Shown here piece after piece: positions 1-7,463 of a stretch of 37,199 nucleotides of DNA. The stretch lies in IMG/VR virus record IMGVR_UViG_3300023202_000040, positions 1 to 37,199 of that record. The stretch is one strand, 5' to 3'. The notes under the pieces are model-generated. The model was not told the origin of the DNA. It did not search any database and was given only the letters and a program-made list of their open reading frames with translations. The DNA comes from a virus. Numbering within the stretch: the stretch's first letter is position 1; each line of letters begins with the position of its first letter. Both the position numbers and the translations under genes were made by a program.

Positions 1-99
1 CGGCGACGCCGGCGACGTCGTCGTTGGCAAACGAAAAGCCGGGATTCGCGCTCGAAGCCACCTTGATCAGCACCGGCTTGACCGCCGTCGGGTTGCCGG
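1..99. repeat. Terminal redundancy of the contig (left copy)
   Basis: Bases 1-99 are identical to bases 37101-37199. The minus-strand tail-spike frame runs through this segment in both copies, and joining them gives one continuous 697-residue protein. This is the signature of a circular or circularly permuted genome whose assembler left an overlap at the contig ends, giving a unit length of 37,100 bp. A true 99-bp terminal repeat is less likely because the repeat lies in the middle of a gene. Confidence 0.93.
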
Positions 100-1708
100 T
101 GATGAACGGCTCGATCACGCGGACGGTGGTATTGGTCGAAAAAGTCGAGGAATGCACGGTGCATTCGTATTCGGTGCCACCGACCGTCACGTAGAGGCGC
201 GCGCCCTCGTAGAGGTAGGCCGTGTAGTCGGTGCCGGCCAGCGTGAACTGGTTGTCGCTGACGCGCGTACCGGCGCCCAGATCCTTCGTGATCTGCTTGA
301 GCTGGCCGGTGTAGGACGTCGTGAACCAGCAGTGCCCGGGGCCCTGCCGGCTGATGTAGGGGTCGGCGAAATCGCTGCCCGCGGTGCCGGTCGTCGTCAC
401 CTCGACGCGCGCATCGTGGACGTGGTTCATCGAGCCCTCGTCGTAGAGGATCCCGCCCTTGCCCTCGAAACTCGGCGCAAAGAACTGGTTGTCATTCGGC
501 CGGTTGGTGCCGGAGTGTTCGATGTAGATCGACCACTGGCTGTTGAACGTGATGCCGCTCGTGAGCGCGAAGCGCCCGCCATGGAACTCGTTCTTGTTGC
601 AGAAGCCGGCCGCGCCCGGGTGGATATAGATCGCCCGCTCGCAGTTGAGCATGTTCGCCAGGAAAAACTTGTTGTAGGCGACCGCGGCCTCGGTCGGGAC
701 GTCGATGCCGTAGTCGAAGCCGTCAGCGGTCACGAGAAGATTGGACTCGATCAGGCCGGTGATTCGAAGCGCGGCAACCGTTCCGGTCAAGGCCGCGCCG
801 GACGTGCCGCTGTCGAACACGAGCGAGCCCTTGAGCCTCGCAACGGCCGTCGCACCGTTGCCGATTTTCATCACGTAGCCGGTCGAATCGCTGGCGTGTT
901 TGATGATGCCGTAGCACAAGAACTCGCAGTCGCTGACACTCCAGTCCCAGGATTTTACGAGCCAGGTGCCGGGCGGAATGATGACCTGTCCGGGCTCCTG
1001 AGCACAGACGGCTTCGACAGCAGTAAAGCCCGGCGTATGGTCGGCGGCGCCGACGTCAACGTACCGTGCGATCGAGCGCCTGGGCTGCGTCGCATCGACG
1101 ATTGTCACGGCCGCGTCGATCTCGGCCTGGTCCTTGGCAATGGCTACAAGGCTTGAGCCTTTCGCTGCGTCGTTGGCGGCCAGATCGGCGCGCAGGCTCG
1201 TGTCCTCGCTCGAAGTGACGTCCAGCACCGTTGGAACGCCGCCCGCCGTGAAGCCCAGGACCTTGCCGGCGCGCGTGGTCTGCGTCGGTATCACCATGTC
1301 CTGGCCGGCCTGGGGGTCGTCAATGGCGAGCTGCAGCGCCCGCCCCTGGTCTCGCTCCCGCTCGAGCAGCATGCGGAAAATTGCGGCAAATTCGTCATTC
1401 AGCGCGGCCGGCAGGATGGTCGCGGCACCGCCTGAAAAGCCGGTTAGTCGCTCGATCGGCGTGTCGCGCCAGATCGTGATGAGCTCGCCCGACGTGGTTG
1501 CGCTGGTGAATGTGACCGTGCCGCCGGAATCCTCGCCAACGCCCGAGATCGTGAAATCGGTCCCATACGTCTGATCGACCTGGTCGATCGAAACCTTTAG
1601 CTCATCGGTGTCAAGAATCGGAAACGGAAACGTGAACGCGGTCTCGCCCGTTGAAGTGTGCTGGATGACCGGATCGGTATCCGAGATCGATAGGTTAGCG
1701 GTTGTCAT
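1..1708 (-). CDS. Tail spike / tail fibre, N-terminal 569 residues (continues at 37100)
   Basis: Receptor-binding tail protein, cut by the contig ends; with the part at 36715-37100 it is 697 residues. Residues 1 to about 125 resemble the T7 gp17-type N-terminal domain that plugs a fibre into the tail tube: a polar start, a TAFTFPFPI stretch, a GEDSGGTVTFTSA stretch and a WRDTPIERLTGF stretch. A helical linker rich in Glu and Arg follows. From about residue 205 the sequence looks like the entry to a pectate-lyase-like beta-helix (YVDVGAAD, then VIIPPGTW near 243-249), common in tailspikes that bind or cleave surface glycans. The ATG at 1708 overlaps the stop of the upstream internal virion gene (ATGA). 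The enzymatic activity, if any, and the receptor cannot be read from the sequence. Confidence 0.82.
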   Translation of the reverse strand, partial: MTTANLSISDTDPVIQHTSTGETAFTFPFPILDTDELKVSIDQVDQTYGTDFTISGVGEDSGGTVTFTSATTSGELITIWRDTPIERLTGFSGGAATILPAALNDEFAAIFRMLLERERDQGRALQLAIDDPQAGQDMVIPTQTTRAGKVLGFTAGGVPTVLDVTSSEDTSLRADLAANDAAKGSSLVAIAKDQAEIDAAVTIVDATQPRRSIARYVDVGAADHTPGFTAVEAVCAQEPGQVIIPPGTWLVKSWDWSVSDCEFLCYGIIKHASDSTGYVMKIGNGATAVARLKGSLVFDSGTSGAALTGTVAALRITGLIESNLLVTADGFDYGIDVPTEAAVAYNKFFLANMLNCERAIYIHPGAAGFCNKNEFHGGRFALTSGITFNSQWSIYIEHSGTNRPNDNQFFAPSFEGKGGILYDEGSMNHVHDARVEVTTTGTAGSDFADPYISRQGPGHCWFTTSYTGQLKQITKDLGAGTRVSDNQFTLAGTDYTAYLYEGARLYVTVGGTEYECTVHSSTFSTNTTVRVIEPFITGNPTAVKPVLIKVASSANPGFSFANDDVAGVA

Positions 1709-4167
1709 TCAGTGACCTCCAGGTCGGGCGCCCTGCTTGGCGTCGTTCGGCCCGGCCTCCACCAGTAGCCGGTGCCCTGCTCTCGCGCCCTTCGCTCGTA
1801 GCGGTTAAACCGCCGCCGGGCCCCTTGAGGATCCGCCGCCAGGGCCAGCTGGTCGAATACTTCGCGCTCGAGGACAAGCCGCGAGTACCAAAGCGAGCCG
1901 CCTGGTGTGTACCGCGAGGCAAATCCTACTACATCGGCGGCCAGATCGGGGTCCTCGCCTTTGACAATCTCCTGCACGTTGCCGAGCGTTAACCGGGTCG
2001 CATGCTCTGCCATGTCGACGGACGGCCCGAGCATGGTGGTGATCGGCCCGGAGCCGAACCGGTTGGCATCGTGGAACAAAAAGTCGCCATAGATCCCGAG
2101 GCCGCCGCCCTGCACGAACGCGGCCGCCCAGGTTGCCGGGTCGTCGACGTCGCGCGGATCCTTGCCGCGGGCAATGAGTTTCAGCTGCATCGCCGCCATG
2201 CCGAGCACCGTGGTTGCGATGATCCCGTTTGCGGCATAGGCCGCCGCCGCTGCACCGCCGCGCAGCTGTCGGGCCGCGAGTGCCCGCTGCAGGTGCAGCG
2301 ACAGCACGGCGATCGGGAAAGACTTGAATTGCAGGCCGAGGCGCGCGACCTCGCCCATGATCGTGCCCCGCTGCGCACCGCCGCCGGTCGTGATCACGCG
2401 CGCCAGTGCGTCCGGTTCCGGCACGGCATACAAAATTTCCTCGTTAAGGACTTCCTGCACCCTCGACGCCAGTTGCTGCCGGCGAGATATCGGCAGATCC
2501 TCGCGCGCCATCAGCTGGTCGACGGTGAAAAACTGTGCGCCCTGGTGCTCGGTGAGCGATGTGCGTCGGATCTCATCCCAATCGGCCGCCGTCAGGCCGC
2601 GCGAGCGTATTGCATCGCCGAACGGGCCCTCGATATCGTCGAGCGAGCGGCCGAAATTTTCGGCCAGGTTGGCGCTGAACTCCATCGCAAACGCCCGCCG
2701 GCCGGCGTCGGTCATGGCATTCAGGCCAGAGGCGCGGATGGTGAATTCGGACAATTTGGCGCCGACGTCCGATATCCGGCCGACTGTGCCGCCGCCGGTG
2801 CCGCCGATCTCGGAGAACCGGCCAATGTTCGAATAGGCTTCCGACCAGGACAGCGCCGTGATGCCAATGCGGGTGGCCAGTATTCGGTCGGCTTCGTTGG
2901 CGGGGTTGAGTTGCGACAGGTAGCGGCTGAGCACCTTGACCGAGCGCAAACCATTCCAGCGCGCCGTGAGCTGCATGAATCCCATATCGGAAATTGCCGA
3001 CAACGCGGCCGATCCGAGCGTCGCGGCGACATTCCAGTTTCGGATCGCACCGGCGGCGTGCGCGAGCATAGGCGAGCGATTGGTGTCGCCAGTGCCGTTG
3101 ACGATTCGAAACAGCGCATCATTGTTCTGTCGAGTGATCGGCTTGTCCTCGACGGTGCGAGCGAGATCCTGCAGGTAACGGAAACTCGCCGCCGGATTCG
3201 GCCCCATGACCTCGAGCAGCGACACGTCGCGCGCCATGTCGCGCAGGTGGTCCATCATGCTCGCGTAGACGTTTGGCGAGCCGAAACGGTCCTGGTATTC
3301 GATCCAGGCATCGGCGTCGCGAAATACCAAAAACCGCGCTTCCTGCCGGCGGTTGGCCAGCTTCTTGCCGCCGGCGGCACCCGGCACCATATCGCTCAGG
3401 CCGTTCGTCCGGATGGTTTCATAGACGCCCTGCAATACGACGTCTAACGAGTCCGGCGTAAAGGGCGCGCCAGTCTCGACGTCGATCATGCGATCGATAT
3501 CGACACGCTGCTTGACGAAATCGACCCACTCGCCCTTAGAGACATTGCCAACCGCGACTGAGTCGTGCGCTTGTGGCAAGCCCCAATCGGCGCGTTTAGG
3601 GATTGCCCCGCCGGCGCGGTTGAAGCGCTGGCGCAGAGTCTCTGCGGCTTCCGACCAGGAGCGTGCAAAGGCGCGCGCATCGGCGTCGCCGGTGGTTTCG
3701 CCGAACGCCTCGCGAACCGCATTGCCGAGCATTTTGCGGTTGCGCGACAGGCCGGCCATTCTCGAGCGAAGCTGTGACAGACCATCGGCCATGATCGCGT
3801 GCGCCTGGCCAAGAATCGCACGGCCGCGGGTCTCGACATTCGACCAGCTGGCCCGCCCTCGACTGTCGCGCGCGAGTATCGTGCGCACGCCAAGCGTCGG
3901 CCCGTCCTGGTAGTCGAGGATCCGGCGGCCGTTCTCGGCGTTTCGGATGGCCTGCAGGGCCGCCTGATACTTTTGCAGCCTGACGTCTTGTTTGGCGCGC
4001 TCGATGCCGAGCTCCTCGGCCAGGCGGGCAGCGGACTCGGGCGAGTGTTGTGGGTCCAGCACGAACCGATCGGCGGCGTCGCGCTGCCTGGCATACAGTT
4101 CTTCGGCCTGGTCCCTGGTCATACGGCCCGCCCTGACGGCGGCCTCGACACAATCGGCAAAACTCAT
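1705..4167 (-). CDS. Large internal virion protein (ejected core protein, 820 aa)
   Basis: Probably one of three proteins stored in the capsid around the portal and ejected with the DNA to form a channel across the cell envelope, as T7 gp14, gp15 and gp16 do. That role is inferred from position, immediately upstream of the tail spike and downstream of two other large internal proteins, and from composition. The body is helical and charged. A hydrophobic Ala-rich stretch at about residues 630-660 follows a QFKSFPIAVLSLHLQRAL motif that I associate with large phage virion proteins of this type. The C-terminal tail is Arg-rich. The start at 4167 overlaps the previous stop (ATGA); an in-frame ATG nine codons earlier lies inside the preceding gene and is less likely. 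No lytic transglycosylase motif was recognised. Confidence 0.7.
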   Translation of the reverse strand: MSFADCVEAAVRAGRMTRDQAEELYARQRDAADRFVLDPQHSPESAARLAEELGIERAKQDVRLQKYQAALQAIRNAENGRRILDYQDGPTLGVRTILARDSRGRASWSNVETRGRAILGQAHAIMADGLSQLRSRMAGLSRNRKMLGNAVREAFGETTGDADARAFARSWSEAAETLRQRFNRAGGAIPKRADWGLPQAHDSVAVGNVSKGEWVDFVKQRVDIDRMIDVETGAPFTPDSLDVVLQGVYETIRTNGLSDMVPGAAGGKKLANRRQEARFLVFRDADAWIEYQDRFGSPNVYASMMDHLRDMARDVSLLEVMGPNPAASFRYLQDLARTVEDKPITRQNNDALFRIVNGTGDTNRSPMLAHAAGAIRNWNVAATLGSAALSAISDMGFMQLTARWNGLRSVKVLSRYLSQLNPANEADRILATRIGITALSWSEAYSNIGRFSEIGGTGGGTVGRISDVGAKLSEFTIRASGLNAMTDAGRRAFAMEFSANLAENFGRSLDDIEGPFGDAIRSRGLTAADWDEIRRTSLTEHQGAQFFTVDQLMAREDLPISRRQQLASRVQEVLNEEILYAVPEPDALARVITTGGGAQRGTIMGEVARLGLQFKSFPIAVLSLHLQRALAARQLRGGAAAAAYAANGIIATTVLGMAAMQLKLIARGKDPRDVDDPATWAAAFVQGGGLGIYGDFLFHDANRFGSGPITTMLGPSVDMAEHATRLTLGNVQEIVKGEDPDLAADVVGFASRYTPGGSLWYSRLVLEREVFDQLALAADPQGARRRFNRYERRAREQGTGYWWRPGRTTPSRAPDLEVTE

Positions 4168-7100
4168 TGCGCAGCCTCCCGGCTTATGTTGCAAAGTCGA
4201 ATATCTTCAAGCGCCAGTTCGACGTCGTCCAGCTGGTTTATTGTCTGCCGGGCCGAACGCTGCGTGAGCTCGCCGTCGATCTCGCGAACCACTTGCAAAA
4301 GCTCGCCCTGGTCGTCGGCCAGTTGCTGGTAGCGCTCCATTACGGCCCGATAATCGGTATCGGACACAGTGCCGGTGCGCGTCGATTCACTAGGATCCGC
4401 TGCGTTCTCGCGTACAATAGACCTCGGAGGTTGATCTATGGCAGTACGGTTTTTCGATTGGGAGTTTAGGCCCGCCGCAGTGCGGGATCTGCCTTCGGGC
4501 GGCGAGGACGGCCTGGTAGTCGCCGAGCCCGGCGAAGGCTGGTCGCCCGCTTCGGTTGCCGAAATCCTCGAATCCGGTGAGGAGCTCTCGGCCGAGGTGT
4601 TCGTCACGCGATTCCCCGAAGCGCCCGCCGTCCCGGAAGCCTCGGCCGCCTGAACCCGCGCCCGCATGTCCTCGGGCAACTTCATCATCGCCATTCGCCG
4701 GTAAGATTCATCCGCCCGGGCCAGGGCGGCCGCATATAGTTGCATGCTTTCCTCGGCCATCGCCTGCCGTTGCGCTTTGAGCGCCGGACTCGCGGCAAGT
4801 TCCTCGTCAGGTATGTCTCGCAGCGCTTTGGATATCTCCGTGCCACGGCCAAATTTGGCCTCGGCGATGTTCGGTTCCCATATCTGTACCTCGCCGATTT
4901 GACCGTTTTTAAAGCGCACAAGTACCTTGTGATCGAGATAGCCAAGTCCGCTGTAATGCAATCCCTCATCGAGCAGCTCGAACTCGTCGGCCAGGCGGGT
5001 AACGATCGCGTCGGAGGCGGCGTCCGTGCGGGCAGTAAAGCCGATACGGACGACATCGGTAACGCGCTCAGTACCGTACTTTTTGCGCGTCGTTTTCTTT
5101 TTGACTTCCGTGCGCTTCTTGAGCCCCGGGTTTTTGAGCTCGACGTCGTCACCGAGATCCTCGGCGATTGCGCCGCCCACCCTGGCGAGTCGATTCTGGT
5201 TTGTTTTCGCGTTCTTGTAGAGATCGCCTAACGACCAGCCGCGTTGGCCGGCCAGGAACCGGCGCGCCGCGCGCGGACGTTCGGCCTGCTCGAGATTGTC
5301 GAGCCGGACCGGGCGGCCTTCGACAGGATCTAGCCGAGCCTCATCGCCCGCCGCTTCACTACCCGATCGAGCTCGGCGAGTTTCGCCCCCGCCGTTATTG
5401 CTTTCGAGGACCGCGCGTCGAGCGGTGTCGAGAAAATCGGCGGCGACGTCTGCGGGTTTTTCGCCGCCTTTGACCCGCCGCGCGGCTTCGGTGAGCGCGT
5501 CTGAGATCGGGCCTTTACTGTTCGCGAGCCTTGAGATTTTCGCCTGGGCATCGTTAGCCTCCTGGATGCGTTGCTGATTGGCGGCGCGATCGAGCTCGTT
5601 GCGGCCCGCCTCCTGAATCCTGTTTTCCTCGGCGACCAGGCGGCCGAATACGGCTTTGTCTTTCCTGGCCTCGCGCAGGGCATTATCGAGCACCTGGGCG
5701 CGTTCGAGATACAGGGACTCGGTGATCGACTGCGCGCCGAACAGGTCCTCGGTCTCCACAGTCTCCGTGCCGGCAGTGCGCACCTGGTCGACGATCGAGC
5801 GGGCTTGCGTTTCGTTGGCCGGCTGCGTCTTTCTGAGCACCTCGATCATGGCCTGCTGCAGCTTCGGGTCGCTGGCGGCATCGCCGACCAGCGCGCCGAA
5901 TCGTTCATCGATCACGCCGTTGACGACCTGCATAAACGCATCGTCGTCGAGTTTGGAAAGTCCGCGCGCCTGGCGCACCAGGGCGGACCGTGGCGGCAAC
6001 GGTGGCAGCATGGCATCGCCGAGCTCGCCTAACTCGCGCAGAATCTTCGCCGCATCGATCGGTGAGCCGGTACCCTCGGCCATGTTCTTGATCGCCGCCA
6101 CCCGGCGCGCATCGCCCGCAGTGACGCCATCGACCTCGCGCATGACGAAGCCATTGAGCATGGTCTCATCGGCTGCCTGGCCGGCCTCCCGGGCTCGAAG
6201 CGCCAACGCGCGCCGCTGGTGGCCGTCCGCAATGAACTGGCGCCCGTCCTTGCGCTCCCATATCAGCGACACGCCTGCCAGTCGCCGATCGAACTGGCGG
6301 ACGTCTTTAAGCGCATCCGTGACGCCGGCATCATCGGCGCCGCCTTTGAACTGAAAGGTTCGGGCATCGACGTCGATCTCGGCCGGATCGATATCGACCA
6401 GCTCCCCGGGATCCTCGGCGCGGGTAATTGTCCGATTCATGCCGTCTGCAGGCTCGAATTCTTCTACCACGCTACGCACGTCGACCGCCTCGCCACGTTG
6501 AGCCTGCTGCTGTGCAATGTCGAGCGCGTCCTCATGGACGGCGCTGGCGGGCTCCTCGTTGAGCCTGAGCGGGTTTTGCTCGTCGACCTGTTCAAGCGCC
6601 TCGAGGATCCGCTCTGCCTCGGCCATTTCCTCGGTCTCGACCACCCGCCCGGCCTTTTTAGCGGCCCTGTAACGCGCGAGCGCCCGCCGTGATCCCTCTA
6701 CCCCGGTCCCTATCGCACCGCCCAACAGCGCACCACCTGCGCCGGCAGCGAGCACGTTAAGCGCCGAATCTCTGAGCGTCCACGGCGCCTCAATATCCCG
6801 CTTGAACTGCGCCACCTGCGCCTGAATCGGTATTTCTACCGCCGCCGCGACCGAGCCCTCGATCGCCGCCGTGCGCCCGAACACACCAAGCAGGCTTCGG
6901 CCGGCGCCGCCGGTGGCCCCTGCGGGCAGCGTTGCCAGTACCATTGGATCGGTCATTACGGCCGCACCGGTGCCGACCAGCTGGCCGAAGAATCCCCCGC
7001 GTTCGATTGCGAACTGCTCGCCGGTTCTGAGTTCAGCCGCCTCGGCCTTGAATTCCTCAAGCAGCGCCTGATCGCTCGGCACCCGGCCCGGGTATCGGCG

Positions 7101-7463
7101 TTCGAATTCGAGCACCTCGTTGAAAGCCGCCTGGCCGCGCGGACCGATCGAGCGATAAAACGGGTGGCTTTCGAGCCGCCCCTCGAGCGCCGCCTCGCGC
7201 AAAGTCTTCACAAAGTTCTGCGGCAGCAAGGCGTATTCAGCAGCGAGCTGCTGATTGCCACCGAGCTCGGCGATGGTCTGCGCGCGTTGGTCGTTCTTTT
7301 GCCGCCAGGCGCGCATGGCCGAATTGCTGAGTTCCTCGCGTCGTGTGAGCGAAAAAGCGGCTTCGATGGTCTCGGAAAGCGTGCTCGGCTCGTCGTCCGC
7401 GGTCCAAGGTTCAACGCCCGCCCGCGATCGGTACGCCTTCAAACCGTCGAGAAAGCCGCTCAT
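4164..7463 (-). CDS. Giant internal virion protein with ParB-like and RelA/SpoT-like domains (1099 aa)
   Basis: By position this is the central ejected core protein, between two other large virion proteins. It is a mosaic. Residues 1-145 are helical. Hydrophobic Gly/Ala-rich patches lie near 150-190 and 235-257. Residues about 350-470 look like a ParB/Srx-type domain: VDIDPAEIDVDARTFQF, an EXK-like strand, then ADGHQRRALALR with D413, H415 and R417. Residues about 760-900 carry a RelA/SpoT-type synthetase signature: LKKR at 781-784, K788-790, VTDVVR with D803, GLGY with Y842, then GEVQI with E858, followed by an AKF helix. A Ser/Pro/Thr/Arg-rich low-complexity linker follows (about 935-1020), then a C-terminal coiled coil. 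The gene starts at a TAATG overlap with its upstream neighbour. The domain calls are by eye; whether they are catalytically active is unknown. Confidence 0.72.
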   Translation of the reverse strand: MSGFLDGLKAYRSRAGVEPWTADDEPSTLSETIEAAFSLTRREELSNSAMRAWRQKNDQRAQTIAELGGNQQLAAEYALLPQNFVKTLREAALEGRLESHPFYRSIGPRGQAAFNEVLEFERRYPGRVPSDQALLEEFKAEAAELRTGEQFAIERGGFFGQLVGTGAAVMTDPMVLATLPAGATGGAGRSLLGVFGRTAAIEGSVAAAVEIPIQAQVAQFKRDIEAPWTLRDSALNVLAAGAGGALLGGAIGTGVEGSRRALARYRAAKKAGRVVETEEMAEAERILEALEQVDEQNPLRLNEEPASAVHEDALDIAQQQAQRGEAVDVRSVVEEFEPADGMNRTITRAEDPGELVDIDPAEIDVDARTFQFKGGADDAGVTDALKDVRQFDRRLAGVSLIWERKDGRQFIADGHQRRALALRAREAGQAADETMLNGFVMREVDGVTAGDARRVAAIKNMAEGTGSPIDAAKILRELGELGDAMLPPLPPRSALVRQARGLSKLDDDAFMQVVNGVIDERFGALVGDAASDPKLQQAMIEVLRKTQPANETQARSIVDQVRTAGTETVETEDLFGAQSITESLYLERAQVLDNALREARKDKAVFGRLVAEENRIQEAGRNELDRAANQQRIQEANDAQAKISRLANSKGPISDALTEAARRVKGGEKPADVAADFLDTARRAVLESNNGGGETRRARSGSEAAGDEARLDPVEGRPVRLDNLEQAERPRAARRFLAGQRGWSLGDLYKNAKTNQNRLARVGGAIAEDLGDDVELKNPGLKKRTEVKKKTTRKKYGTERVTDVVRIGFTARTDAASDAIVTRLADEFELLDEGLHYSGLGYLDHKVLVRFKNGQIGEVQIWEPNIAEAKFGRGTEISKALRDIPDEELAASPALKAQRQAMAEESMQLYAAALARADESYRRMAMMKLPEDMRARVQAAEASGTAGASGNRVTNTSAESSSPDSRISATEAGDQPSPGSATTRPSSPPEGRSRTAAGLNSQSKNRTAIDQPPRSIVRENAADPSESTRTGTVSDTDYRAVMERYQQLADDQGELLQVVREIDGELTQRSARQTINQLDDVELALEDIRLCNISREAAQ
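4438..4653 (+). CDS. Possible overprinted antisense small ORF (71 aa)
   Basis: A 71-codon frame lies on the strand opposite the low-complexity linker of the 1099-residue virion protein. It has an unusually good translation start: GGAGG at 4426-4430, seven bases before ATG. A TACAAT hexamer at 4413-4418 could be a -10 box, but I see no convincing -35. The protein begins MAVRFFDWEFRPAAVRDLP and then becomes acidic with alternating hydrophobic residues, a protein-like composition. The sense frame here reads as Ser/Pro/Arg/Thr-rich low complexity, which is what an unconstrained frame opposite a constrained one can look like. No family was recognised. It may equally be a chance ORF in GC-rich DNA. 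Confidence 0.25.
   Translation: MAVRFFDWEFRPAAVRDLPSGGEDGLVVAEPGEGWSPASVAEILESGEELSAEVFVTRFPEAPAVPEASAA

Noticed and set aside
1-99. Biological direct terminal repeat as in T7
   Set aside because: The repeat is in the middle of the tail-spike coding frame and has a length typical of an assembly overlap; terminal repeats usually lie between genes.
152-1156. 334-codon open frame on the plus strand
   Set aside because: Antisense shadow of the tail-spike gene, whose T7-like N-terminal domain and beta-helix entry are recognisable on the minus strand.
2002-3447. 481-codon open frame on the plus strand
   Set aside because: It lies exactly opposite the 820-residue internal virion gene, is Arg/His/Ala-rich, lacks a ribosome site and matches no family. 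High-GC DNA gives long antisense shadows.
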